Source: Primula veris (lineage: Eukaryota; Streptophyta; Magnoliopsida; Ericales; Primulaceae). Taken from it: DNA of 64,000 nucleotides. The DNA is taken from positions 6,511,314 through 6,575,313 of the forward strand of contig OY821740.1 of NCBI GenBank assembly GCA_963682055.1, written 5' to 3'. How positions within the stretch are numbered: the first letter of the stretch is position 1; every line of letters begins with the position of its first letter. Made by a program: the position numbers and the translations under genes. This document shows, piece after piece, positions 33,101-43,969 of the stretch. Below the pieces are notes generated by a model. The model had not been told where the DNA came from and did not search any database. It saw only the letters and a list, made by a program, of their open reading frames with translations.

Positions 33101-35923
33101 AGTAGGAATTTGTATTGATTACGAATAACTCAATTCTGTCAAAAGAGAGAATAACATCCAAAACTCACCTGAAAACCAATGGACAATAATCCTTCCATTT
33201 AAATTCCACAGATTGGTGAGGTGGCGTGTGTTTTGACCCTTTGGACGGAAAGTTTGTCCACACTTTCTCCTTGGGATCAAAAGCCGAAGACCTTAAATCT
33301 AAAGAGGTAGTCGGGGCAGGTCTTCCAACAGAATGTCTGTTCAAAAAACAAAACAAGATCGAGTGTGAGCAACAAAGATGTCATATTACGTGAATAAATA
33401 TCATATTACTCGTTACCGATAAAACAGACAAGCCATTTAAGCACAAATCAAGTAAAATGTTTACTTAAATAAATTGATTTCAAGCAATTTTCGCGCATTT
33501 AAACGACGACTGTCCAAGTATACAAATAACATTTACTCCTTGTTTTAACACGTCGTTACAAATTGACACAACTTCAACCTTTAACCTAAGAAAAATAGAG
33601 CCTGCAATAGAACATTCATTTTCAAGTACTAGTCTGGTAAAATATTGGTTCGAACAGATAGGATCGACTAAAAAATTGATAATTCAAAAGCATATTATAA
33701 GTGAGTAAAACTACACAAGTAGCATAAAGAAGCTAGCTAGCTAACCTTATACCAAGCTGGAGATTAAGCATAAGGTCATAGTTCTTATGCCCTTTACATA
33801 TAGTGTCCCCTTGTCTCTTAATCTCCGGAATCCTAATCTGGTGCCTCTTCGTACCTCTCAGCGGCTCCAAATCGTCAAATTCCAAATTCCCAATCTCTCT
33901 CTCCACCTCTCTCCCGGGAGTCCGGTGCCCGTCACTCACCCCAGCATCCGAAGTCCTATCATGTGCCCCATTCAAGATCCTATCGTCCACGGACAATCTT
34001 CTAGGCCTAGAATCGTTCCCTCTAGAAGGCCTCATCAACATAGGGTGGATTTTATAAATCCTATCGTCCCCTTCAATCCCTGGCCAATCTAGCACTTTTT
34101 CCGATGGAAAAATGGAAACTTTTTCCCCAGGACAAATCTGACATTCTTCCAATTCGGAAGAAATCAACTCGTATGGGTCCCAATCAAGGCTTCTGGACTC
34201 GCTTTCTGGAGGGTAAAAAGTCCCACTTCGTTCCTTGGTGTCGTGACTCCAAAACCCGACATAGAAGTTTCCATCTTCCAACCGGAACGTCCCGTTCCCT
34301 TTAGGGAATCCGCTTTCCCAATACCTGTGGGAGATAATGTAAATGATTAAAAAGCTTTCCTTTCTACCGGATCGAGTTTTTAACAAACTTGGTAACTTAT
34401 GGCTTATCAAAAAATAATTAAATTGGAAATTAAATCCTTTTATTTTAAATCAGTTACCAGAATTACTACTTTCGAACCACGTGAGATGACATCTCACCTC
34501 ACAAGGCCTATCCAATCCAGAAAAGAAAACGAAAATTTGCAAAAGTAAACAATCTTATTGTAGCTAGCAGTGTTTGTTCATCAACTAGAGTCTTTTGCTC
34601 TACAAGCAAAAGCAACTTTAAAAGACTTCCATGCGAGTTTTTGAAAGATTGAAAAACAGTTATCATGTATAGTTTAAAAAGTTGCTCCTAAAACAAGCTC
34701 GTGCTTTTAGTAATATTAGTAAGTTAACAATACCCATCGTAACGGTTGCCATTACTCCAAACCAATGTTCCGTTTCCATTTATCGACCCGCTTTTCCATT
34801 GCCCAGTATAATGGTTCTCATTGCTCCATTGGTACCGCCCGTTCCCCTCTTGCACCCCTCTTCTCCACTCTCCCTCGTAATAATCCCCGTTTGAGTAGTG
34901 TTTAGTGCCTTTCCCGTGCTTTAAGTTCATAACCCAAGAGCCTTTGTACGTACCTGTAGTAGAATAATATAAATGAGTCATAAAGTTGCATCTATTACTA
35001 GTTAGACCTTTGTATTGTTTGGTTGAAGAATTGGTTCTGACTTATGTATTGTTTGCTTACAGTTTCAACCAAATAAGCTGGAACTTTTTAAGTTTAGGAA
35101 AAAAAACAGGTCCATTGAGCTTAAAAATTCTATCCTTTTAAGGAAATATCCAAAACTGCCGAGATTTTAAGCTACTTAAACAATCCATATCCAGTCCAAT
35201 TTTTGAAAGAAAAAGGTTCAACCAGACAGCAACAAACTAAATGCTTGTTTGTAGCAGCTTTTAGACACATAAGCTGGAGTTTTTTTAATGTTCATGAAAA
35301 AAAACAATGCCTAACTCAATGCTTGTCTGGTTGCAGCTTTTACGCAAATAAGCTGGACTTTTTTATGCTCATGAAAATGCTAGATTCATAGAGCTTGAAA
35401 CTTCTCGATTATTAAATCGAAAATTCCAGAAATGTTGAGATCCTAAGATAGATAAACAAATGCAGTCAAATCTTTAAGCAAAGAAACTGCAGCCAAACAA
35501 GTCTAGCTTAATAGTACCTCCGATACCCGTATAAGTTCCGTATCCATCCATATATCCACTCTTGAATTCGCCCTCGTATGTTGCCCCTGAAGGCCAGCTA
35601 AATCGCCCTTTTCCCATTGTTTTGCCCCTAAACCATTCGCCTACATACATACAACCGTCGGTCCATAAATACTTTCCTTGACCATGTGGAAGATTCTCAA
35701 CCCACCGCCCATCATACATGTCGCCGCTAGGAAGGACTTTCACGGTACATTTGGAGTCGTCATCTTCGTCCATATCAGCAGCGTGAGCAACAGCCGACAT
35801 TGGAAAGAACGTGCTAATTGTGCTTTTCTTCGGTGTGTTTTGCGATTTCTTAACGGTTGTTTCCCATGCTTTGACAATGCCACCTAGTTCTTTGCTCATC
35901 TTCTTCCCAAACAACTTTCTCAT
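30199..35923 (-). CDS. Phosphatidylinositol 4-phosphate 5-kinase, MORN type (PIP5K4/5/6-like)
   Basis: Nine exons: 35518-35923, 34734-34953, 33746-34324, 33169-33336, 32417-32582, 32019-32135, 31725-31918, 31114-31317 and 30199-30487; 780 residues. The leader [15 protein letters not shown] resembles Arabidopsis PIP5K4-6. Residues about 70-240 hold eight MORN repeats (YDGRW, YVGEW, YEGEF, YKGSW, YEGEW, YTGQW, YDGYW, YVGFW), followed by a charged linker. The kinase domain (from about 455) contains [20 protein letters not shown], the catalytic [24 protein letters not shown] and the activation loop [20 protein letters not shown]. The Glu in KKLEH is the residue that directs type I enzymes to PI4P, so the product should be PI(4,5)P2 at the plasma membrane; relatives act in pollen-tube and root-hair tip growth and endocytosis. 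The ATG at 35923 is chosen because no ATG precedes it in frame. Intron 1 is packed with a small MITE family. Confidence 0.96.
35035..35505. mobile_element. Cluster of degenerate hAT-like MITE copies in PIP5K intron 1
   Basis: Variants of a GCTTGTYTGGTTGCAGCTTT / AAATAAGCTGGA terminus recur at about 35047-35090, 35240-35280 and 35322-35362, and the inverse CTGCAGCCAAACAAG closes the cluster at 35488-35502. Related copies occur at 45630-45990 and 58570-58755. Individual ends are blurred, so the number of insertions is not certain. Confidence 0.6.
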
Positions 35924-37616
35924 CAATCACCTTCCTCTCCAACCTAGATTTCTTATGTATGTATTTGCATATATACATCAAAATGTGTATATATGTTCTG
36001 ACCCAAATCAAGGTCCCTTTGCATGAGCAAAAATTTAATATTCCCCAAGAAGAAATCCAACAACATGGCAGGATCAAATGAACCAAACCAATAAAAACTT
36101 ACAAAAACAAAACTACAGATGATTTGGTTAAGGAATGCTGGAAAATTTAATTGATTTAATTAAAAAAAGGTGTATGTTTTCTGATTTCCCCCCCAAATTG
36201 GCGTTAAACAACTGTTTCTTTTTCTGTATGTGAGGAAACAGATGTCTTTTTTGCTGTATTGTTTCATTTTTGTTCTTTTTTGGGGACCAAAAATTCAACA
36301 ACATGTTTTTTCTATGTTTCCGAGTTTGTCTCCTTAAACTACTAACACACCATACATTTGGAAGGATGAGAAAAAGGTGGTGTTGGTGTTATGGCTAAAA
36401 GTTTGCCGTTATATATCTTAGTCAAATGATAAATAAATACTAAAATAAAGAGTAACCAGTGCTAATAAACTCTAAATGCTCTTATCTTGATCAGCTTTTT
36501 AAGCTAAATGTGTTTCTAGTTTTCTAGCCAGAAAATTTAGATATATCGCAATCTAGGTGAACCCAACTTTCCATCCTTTTTCTTATTATCAAGCCAAGTT
36601 ATTTGTTTAAAAGATATAATTAAAACAACCTAAGAGCTGAGCATCAACTTACCTAAAAAAAAAATCAACTATAGTCATTTATAAATAATGTTGGTGGGAG
36701 AGTTTGTTCATCTCTTGATTGGATTTCTTAAAATGCAAATCCATAACAATTAGCCAATAAGATGAGATGATAGTGCAAATCTTAATTTTCGTAATAGTAA
36801 TGCTACTTTTGAAAGACTTGTTCGCAGTCGGGAGTACTAAATCGTTTTTCTATTATGTAGGAGGCTAAACGTTCATAATCGCATATATTTTCTATTATGT
36901 AGGAGGCTAAACGTCCATAATCGCATATATTTTCGGTGAAACAGAGATGATTTTTTTTCAAAAAAAAAAATCTCAAATTGCAATGAAAGCTTACTCTTAG
37001 TCCTAGTTACTCAATTGTTTACCACCCTGACAAAAATACAGAGAAAACTCTATTAAAAAGAGTACTTTCGCTACATAACGCTACAATTCTCAATAGAAAA
37101 CATTAGAAGCGATTCTTGCAACACTTGTTTCTATTTGTTTTTGACAACAGTATAAAGTTGTCAGGTAATTATGCGAGGTAAATAATATTTTTTACAAAAT
37201 TAGAGATTCATATTTGGCTTCCTCTCAGCGAATTCAATTTCAACATACAAACTAATAGTAATCATGTTAACGTAACCTGGTATGGTATGCCCAATATCAC
37301 ACTGAATGACCCTGAAGGCTGACATACCTTTTCCTATCATTGAATATATTTTTCTAATATTTTTGAGAAATATTGCATGAACCCATATTGAAAATTGAAT
37401 TGAAGAAGAGCACACTGTTCCCAGGAAGATTTGAAACAAAGTCGCTTTCAAGCATGTAATCCTTGTGAATTTACAGCCTTTCAGCATATTAGAAAGCTAA
37501 ATATACCTAAATTATTACGAAGGTTATTTATCTTTGTCAAAGACAACAGATGTTCAATACAATAATATACAAACAAGAACTGTACTGCTCTATATATTAT
37601 GACCCGTTGGTCCATT
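35924..37616. other. Intergenic, PIP5K 5' flank to NQR-A 3' end
   Basis: About 1.7 kb, AT-rich. It holds a 42-bp tandem duplication (36849-36932). No gene recognised; short frames here are low complexity. Confidence 0.5.
36849..36932. repeat. Tandem duplication, 2 x 42 bp
   Basis: Two adjacent copies starting TCTATTATGTAGGAGGCTAA differ by one base (GTTCATAATCGC against GTCCATAATCGC). It lies about 0.9 kb upstream of the PIP5K ATG. Confidence 0.95.
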
Positions 37617-40117
37617 TCAATGGTCACCTTGTAATCGCAAAGAGAATGCATGAAGTGATAAAAGCACTTTTTTCAACCTCTCCTTTGCCACCTCATCAAT
37701 TAAGTTCCCCTCGTTATCGAATTTGGGAGGAGGTTGAAAGGCATTTAAGAAAAATTCAGGCTTATTTATGAAATGAAGGTCGATATAAACTCCAATTTGT
37801 CGGAGATGATATTGCGACCGTCCACCTCCAAAACCACCACCCGCACTTACAATAGCTGCTGCTTTGTCGGCCCATACATTAGGCGATCTAGATGCCCAAT
37901 CGATCGCATTTTTCAAAGGTGCTATTATAAAGAGACACACATTAAGCGCAACAAATATAAATAGATGCAATAAATTTATATAACATACAAGAACCACAAA
38001 GGCACAAAATTTAACACGTGAAAGTAATCCCAGCGCTTCAGAGCTTTCTTTTCGTTGCAGAAGTGATTTTTTTTTCTTGATTTTTTTGGCTCCAAAACAT
38101 GTAAAGCTTAAGCTTTGCTATTTACTATTTCAGTTATAAACAACGAAAACATGGTATTGTAAAGGTTTTTTTTATGATCATTAGCAATTGTGTTTCTTGC
38201 TCAGTTTCAATTAAAATTTTAAAATTAGAAAAAAAAACAGAAATATTAAGCAAACAGCAGATTGTAATTTGATATGTTATAACAGCAGGAGCTATCGAAA
38301 ATATGTGCCTTGAACCCATAAAAAGACAACATGTGAAGGGTAAATTTTATACAAGATCAATTTTCTTTTGACGTCTGGTTTTACCGTATTGGTATAGTAA
38401 AAAGATCATTGTGTATACATGGCATTTAGATGAAAGTTTCAACATAATGTGAAAAAGATTAGAAACGTTCAATAGTGATAACATGATAGCTGGCTATCGT
38501 AGGATGAAAAAAAAAGCTGGCTTTGTTGCACCTTAGTACTCTAAATCCTTTTGGGAAGAAATACAAAAGCTCAGATTTTAAACCAAATGAAGTAAAGGCA
38601 AAAAGGAAAATCTAAAAATAATATTCAACCAACCAATTGATTAATGATTTTCAAAGAGGATCCATTGGGACGTACCTTTTAGGCATATAACTATATAAGC
38701 TCTAGATGGGTTCACTGAATTTAAAATCACTCTTTAAAAGCAAAAAAATGGTTTTTACACTGATCAACGAAATGCAATTCAACTTACTCAAACAAAAAAT
38801 TGAGCCTACAACTAAGAAGTTCATATCTATAAAGCAACATAATATTATGGAACAGATTGAGTTGTTAAGCTTCTTATTATACCAGTGACAGAGTAATTGT
38901 ACTCAGGTGATGCAAAAAGTATGCTATCAGCTTCTAGAATCTTGCTTCTGAAGTCCGTAACAGCAAGTGGAAAGGTCCCGTGTACCTCCAAATCCGTGTT
39001 TAGCATAGGTAGTGGAGATATGTCGATGTACTCTATCTCCATCCCTTTAATAGACTCCTTGCATATCTCCATCGCTGTTCAAACGCCAAAACAATAATAA
39101 AAAAAGGCTCTACAAAGTACAAGAAAAGGCTTGCTTGTTGATAAGTCGAATTTCTTTCTTTCTCAAGCTGAGTGCATCTTGGTTTTATAAGTCTCAAAAT
39201 TATCAAAAGCTATATTAAGCTGGTTTAGCTGGAATTTTGGATGAATCTGAAATAAGCCGATATATCAACTAAAAGCTTGAGAAAAACAAGCTGCATACTA
39301 AAAATAAAAGCTTTGGGCTCGAAGTCAGTTTAAAGTTTGTTTCAATACAGTGCTCAAACTCGCTTATTTTACTTTTAAGTTACTGTAAACGTGGTTAACC
39401 GACTACAAATTCAGCCAAAAGCTATAACTTTCAAGACAAATAAATCAGCTTAAAAAAATATATGATTTGTTTTTTTTGTATGTAAAAAAGTGCTTCATCC
39501 ATCCCTAAATTATTGAAGACTATATTATTTTACAATGTCCCTAAATTATTGATCATTTACTTTTTTTAGTAAATAAATGTTATATGAGTATTATTTTACC
39601 CTTTGCAATTCAAACATTTTTTGTTTGATGTGATAGTTTCTGTATTTTGTTGGGTATTGTTGTAATTGTAAATTTGTAAAAGATTCATTATATTCTCTTA
39701 AATTTAATCATACCACAAACCTATCAATAAACAAAAACAAATTTCATCAGTATTGAACTGGATAAGCAACATATCTGTGGATCTCAATTCTCAAATAAGT
39801 CATCCTATATACTATATGCATTTATATAAAAACTGCATTTATTTTTTTATTTTTTTTGATAATTAATAACCCTCAACCTACTTCGCAGGCGCCAGGGATC
39901 AAACCCTGGTGGCGAGCGTGGTATATACTCGGGTCTCAACCAGTTGCACCAACCACTTTGCTCGTATATAAAAACTGCATGCACATCAAATAAGCACAGA
40001 GGGAGAGAGAGAGAGAGAGAGATAACCGGAACGGAGAAGGCCGCGATTGAAAGATGCTTTACGAAGAGAACCGCAAAGAGCTGCAACTTTGATCATAGGT
40101 TTTGCTGCCACTTCCAT
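37617..40117 (-). CDS. NQR: NADPH:quinone oxidoreductase, flavodoxin-like (NQR), copy A
   Basis: Three exons: 40027-40117, 38883-39074 and 37617-37921; 195 residues. KVAALCGSLRKASFNRGLLR is the FMN-phosphate loop of the NADPH-dependent FMN reductase / flavodoxin-like fold; ADSILFASPEYNYSVTAPLKN and SAGGGFGGGRSQYHLRQIGV complete the flavin and dimer contacts. Length and sequence agree with Arabidopsis NQR (At3g27890 type). The enzyme reduces quinones by two electrons with NAD(P)H, avoiding semiquinone and superoxide formation, probably in the cytosol or at the plasma membrane. The same intron positions and exon 2 length (192 bp) occur in copy B at 43970-46778, so the two arose by tandem duplication. 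A (TA)n tract directly precedes the ATG. Intron 1 contains a SINE; no frame damage is seen. Confidence 0.95.
39839..39964 (-). mobile_element. tRNA-derived SINE with 16-bp target-site duplication
   Basis: On the minus strand the element starts CGAGCAAAGTGGTTGGTGCA, with an A-box-like TTGGTGCAACTGGTTGAG and a B-box-like GGTTTGATCC about 35 bases on, and ends in an A-rich tail (ATCAAAAAAAATAAAAAAAT). It is bracketed by perfect 16-bp copies of TATATAAAAACTGCAT at 39823-39838 and 39965-39980. This is the structure left by LINE-mediated retroposition. It lies in the same orientation as NQR-A, in intron 1. Confidence 0.92.
40003..40022. repeat. (GA)n microsatellite at the start of NQR-A intron 1
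   Basis: A short GA run just after the exon 1 donor, the same position as the GA run in TRX z intron 1. A (TA)n run at 40117-40141 lies on the other side of the exon. Confidence 0.9.
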
Positions 40118-41081
40118 ATATATATATATATATATATATATAGTTCTCTCTTTCTCTATTCTTTGGAAACTTATGGTTTCTTTGGAATCTCTATGTATAT
40201 ATATACTTAGAGCCTAGAACCAGGCTCTCCTCTTCATCGTTTTCAGGTTTTTGTTAAACTATAAAAACATTTGTGCAAACTCAAATAAAAGTTGTGTTCC
40301 ATAAATATTAATGTGAATGAAATCTTACTACAAATGTTAAACTTATTAGATAATATGTTATAAATAAGGATTTAAAATATGCAAATGATATAAAAAAAAA
40401 TTTAGATGTCAAAATTAGTTAGTATAAATTTGTTGTGTAGGTTCTCAAATAATGTAACCCCTTAATGATCTAGATTAACAATATTATTATATTTACCTTG
40501 TTTCGATTACATAATACAAAATACTGGTCTAAAATGTAAAATAGTATATTGATAATACCGGTTCTTTTTGTCATTTAACATTATTTATTGGACTATATTG
40601 TTATTTTGAGGCCTATTTGTAGAGAGGTTTTACTCTCAGTTTGGATTATGTTTTAGGATATTAGTAAAATGAGACAACTCTAACTTTGTTTCTTCTCTAA
40701 ATTCTCTATTTATCTCTCCTATATTTCTTTGTTCCTCATCTAAATTCTTCTAAACGGTACGGGTTTTATCATACACAACCTAATTTAGAAGTTAAATTTG
40801 GTTGTTCTAAGTTCTAACGAATCACAATTTACAATGTAATTCTCCTCGTCATTTAGTTTACTACATACTTCAAGGATAAAACATTACAGGTATATCATAC
40901 AAAACAATATTGCAGGGGGTAATTAACCTCATCTTGTCAGTGCTATAATTATTCTCATAATTTTATATTATAAATTACTAAGGATATATATTGAGTATAT
41001 ATTATATATGGGTATATTATCTAAATTGACAAAACATATGCATTTTTTTATATATATATTTACATTGTTTTTCATCCAATT

Positions 41082-41256
41082 TACTAGAAGAAAAAATGGG
41101 GATAACAACGGTCGTCTTTTTTTAAAACTATTGATAATTGAATCCCGTTAAATTTTAGCAATTAATTATGTTGTTAAACTCTTATTAAATTTTAACGACA
41201 CTAGGTTTAACAACTACTTAGAAAAAGTTGTCTCTTGCTATCCTCACTTCTTGTAG
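41082..41256. mobile_element. Possible diverged CACTA-like MITE
   Basis: ACTAGAAGAAAAAATGGGGA at the left is a loose inverse of TATCCTCACTTCTTGTAG at the right, and both are followed inward by AACAACGG / AGACAACT-like words. The ends are only approximate and no TSD is clear. Confidence 0.4.
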
Positions 41257-41334
41257 AAAAAAATATACGTACCACTATATAACGGTGATTTAAAACGAGA
41301 TTATCTATTATGAAGTTCAAATTTGTCTCGAGAC

Positions 41335-41960
41335 ATTAATGGTGTATTTGGAACATGGAAAATGGATGAGAAAATGAAAATAATTTTTCGATAAAATATT
41401 TTTTTGTGTTTGTTTGCATAAGAAAACCAATGAAAAAAAAACAAAAAAAAAGTGAGGAAAAACTTTTTGTGTATTGAGAGAAGCCATTTTACTTCAAAAA
41501 GTGGAAGAAAAATGAAAACAAATGGGACTAATTACCTCCTTTTCTCTCTTTTTTTTTTCCTATTGATTTCCTAAACTTTCAAACACGTTACCGTAAAATG
41601 ATTTCAAGTTAATTTTTCTTGATTTTACTTTCTTTTCTTTTCCGTGACAATTTCCGGACCCGAAAAATATCACGGAAAAGAAAATAAAAAGAAAGTAAAA
41701 CTAAGAAAAATGAGCATGAAATCATTTTTCGATCACAATGGAAAATAAATAAATAAATAAATAAATGAAAAAGAAAGGGAGCTAATATCAATTTTAATAT
41801 TTGTTTTTATTTTACTCTCACTTTTATTAGTAAAACGATTTCTCTCATTATACACAAAAAAATATTATTTTGTTTTATTTTTCCTTGATTCAAACAGAAA
41901 ACAGTTTATTGAAAAATCATTTTGATTTTGGCATGAGAGTTTCAAACGCAACCTAAATTT
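41335..41960. mobile_element. Inverted-repeat element with a strong central hairpin (41595-41728)
   Basis: The centre folds on itself: AAAATGATTTCAAGTTAATT, then TTTTACTTTCTTTTC and TTTTCCGTGA at 41595-41647, returns inverted at 41670-41728 (TCACGGAAAAG, AAAGTAAAA, GCATGAAATCATTTT) around a 22-base loop. Outer flanks also correspond loosely in inverse (GGTGTATTTGGAACATGG against CATGAGAGTTTCAAACGCAACC). Fits a hAT-like or foldback MITE. Confidence 0.65.
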
Positions 41961-42059
41961 AAATGAAATAATTAAATAAACATAACTAATAGCTAAATCA
42001 TTTAATTATATATATATAATAAAGTACTGTGGACCCGTGCATTAGCACGGACTTGGCTG

Positions 42060-42305
42060 GTAGTACCATTAAAAAGTGTTACCAACAATATTTTAATCCC
42101 TCATTTCGATTTAATAAACAAAAATACGTCTAATTTTAATCGGTTAAGAATTTATATTAAAATTATCGGAATGAAAACTTTTAAAAATTGATCTGTTAAA
42201 TTTTATGATTAGATTTAAAAAAAATTCATTTTAAGAATTTTGATACAAGTTATAAACCGATCAAAATCATACGTAGTTTCATAATGGATAATTATATCGG
42301 AACGG
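42060..42305. mobile_element. Diverged Stowaway-like MITE
   Basis: The body shares words with the element at 55635 (AAAATTATCGGAATGAAAAC, then TTTTGATACAAGTTATAAAC and CGTAGTTTCATAATGGATAA), and it ends in ATCGGAACGGATAT, a worn version of the Stowaway terminus. The left end is not recognisable. Confidence 0.55.
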
Positions 42306-43969
42306 ATATATCTTTTTATTAACAGCTACCTACAAGGATACTAGCTACTTTTAAGAGTACTAGAAAATAATTCACTACTTATATTATTTGTAAGTAGTAG
42401 ATGGTACTAGACAAAAAGTGAGTGCATGGTAGTTGGTACATTTATGCAGCTGAATCATGATGTCATCTTATTGTCTTATTGAATAGGGTTGTTCAATTAA
42501 AGAGATAAAAGTTTCGTATATACATAAAAAATTATCGATATGTATATAACAATAGAGAAGAAAAGAACGAACGAAGGTAGTACTGATATGTAATTTTGGA
42601 TATATTGTACACATAATTATAGCAATCATCATTATCATTTATCACACCCCTCAGGTTTAATTGAAAACAAAACAATCCTCACTTGTTTGATCATATTCAA
42701 TCACTTATAATTACATGCACACATGTTATCACCCCTGTAATTTGAAAATCTATATAAATTCTCAGGGATGCCTCCGGCAGCATGAGCCTATTCGTAATTT
42801 GTCAAGATTCTCGAGTTATTAGAACCGTAACAAAAGATCCAATGATGCAAATCTCATAGTTGAAAGAAGAAAACGTTAACAAGAAGCTGAGTAACATGTT
42901 TGGGGATGTCTTCGTAACTTTTTTCAACTGCAATGGCTAAAATCTAAGCCTACGAAAACGAAACTTGATGCAGACGGCCATTGCGTTACGTTACCGTGTG
43001 TGAAAAAAATTACAAATTTTCCCATACATTTTCACGAGTATTTCTTGTCAAACATAGCTGGTCGCATTTAGGGTCCATGTCGTGCTACGTACTCTCCAAA
43101 TTCTTTATATAACGATTTTTCTAGTTCAAACTTCACAGGCTAAACTGAGCTTTACAAAAACTAGTAAAACTGAAAAACTCATTTACACGGATTCAATTTT
43201 TAAACTGCACTACAAGTCTACAATAGGGTGTCTTCTACTTTGGTTCTCATACTACTTGTAAAATGTCAAACTGAAAGATAGAAACTTGATTACAAAGGTC
43301 ATAATTTGTTCAGAAAGTTTTCAGTTCCCGAACACATATCTCTAGATTACATTTTTGGGTATACAGCATCTGCACCCCTGAGGTTTCAAGAATTAATAGA
43401 TCCGCTAAGTTCATATATAGGCATCTAGTCGGATCCAAGTGCCTATATGGAAATTAAGATATTAGTGCACCCGTGAAGCCCTTATATCGAACAAAAACTG
43501 AAATATTCAATTTATGACGATTAAGTAATTGAAGAAATAATAATTGGTGATGCAACATGAAGTGACAGTAAGAAAATTCTTCAGACTTGCCCAAAGGAAA
43601 CAATAAGCTTCTCATACTTTACTCATTTATATCTACAGAAATCTGAGCAGAGAAATATATGGGACTGAGCCAAGATTAGCTTATCACATTTTCACCCTAA
43701 ACCAAACATGTGAAAAAATATATATGCCTTGTAAACCACAGGAGAAATAGAAGAGCAAATTCTGGAAATAAGAAAACAAATGTCTCGACAATTTTGTAAA
43801 TGGTTCAATACATAACGGGTAGATGTTCATCTTGGCAAATACCCAAAAAAGACAACAAAAAAAATGAGAACAAGCAGAAATCATTATTCCAAAGTTGTGT
43901 CTGCATCTCCAATCGAACATCAATTTCCAAATTTTTGGGAACAAACACAGAATATGTGTCTATTCAAAA

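Larger units (their letters stand above)
40118..43969. other. Intergenic, between the two NQR copies
   Basis: About 3.9 kb that includes the NQR-A promoter and NQR-B 3' flank. It is mostly transposon-derived: a possible CACTA-like remnant (41082-41256), a hairpin-bearing element (41335-41960) and a diverged Stowaway-like stretch (42060-42305). No gene recognised. Confidence 0.55.

Noticed and set aside
33787..34304. Plus-strand open frames of 66-101 codons
   Set aside because: They are antisense shadows of PIP5K exon 3, which has splice sites, phase and family matches on the minus strand.
42030..42055. GC-rich hairpin CCGTGC-ATTA-GCACGG as a Helitron terminus
   Set aside because: The hairpin is real, but no CTRR end follows at the right distance and no TC start was found.
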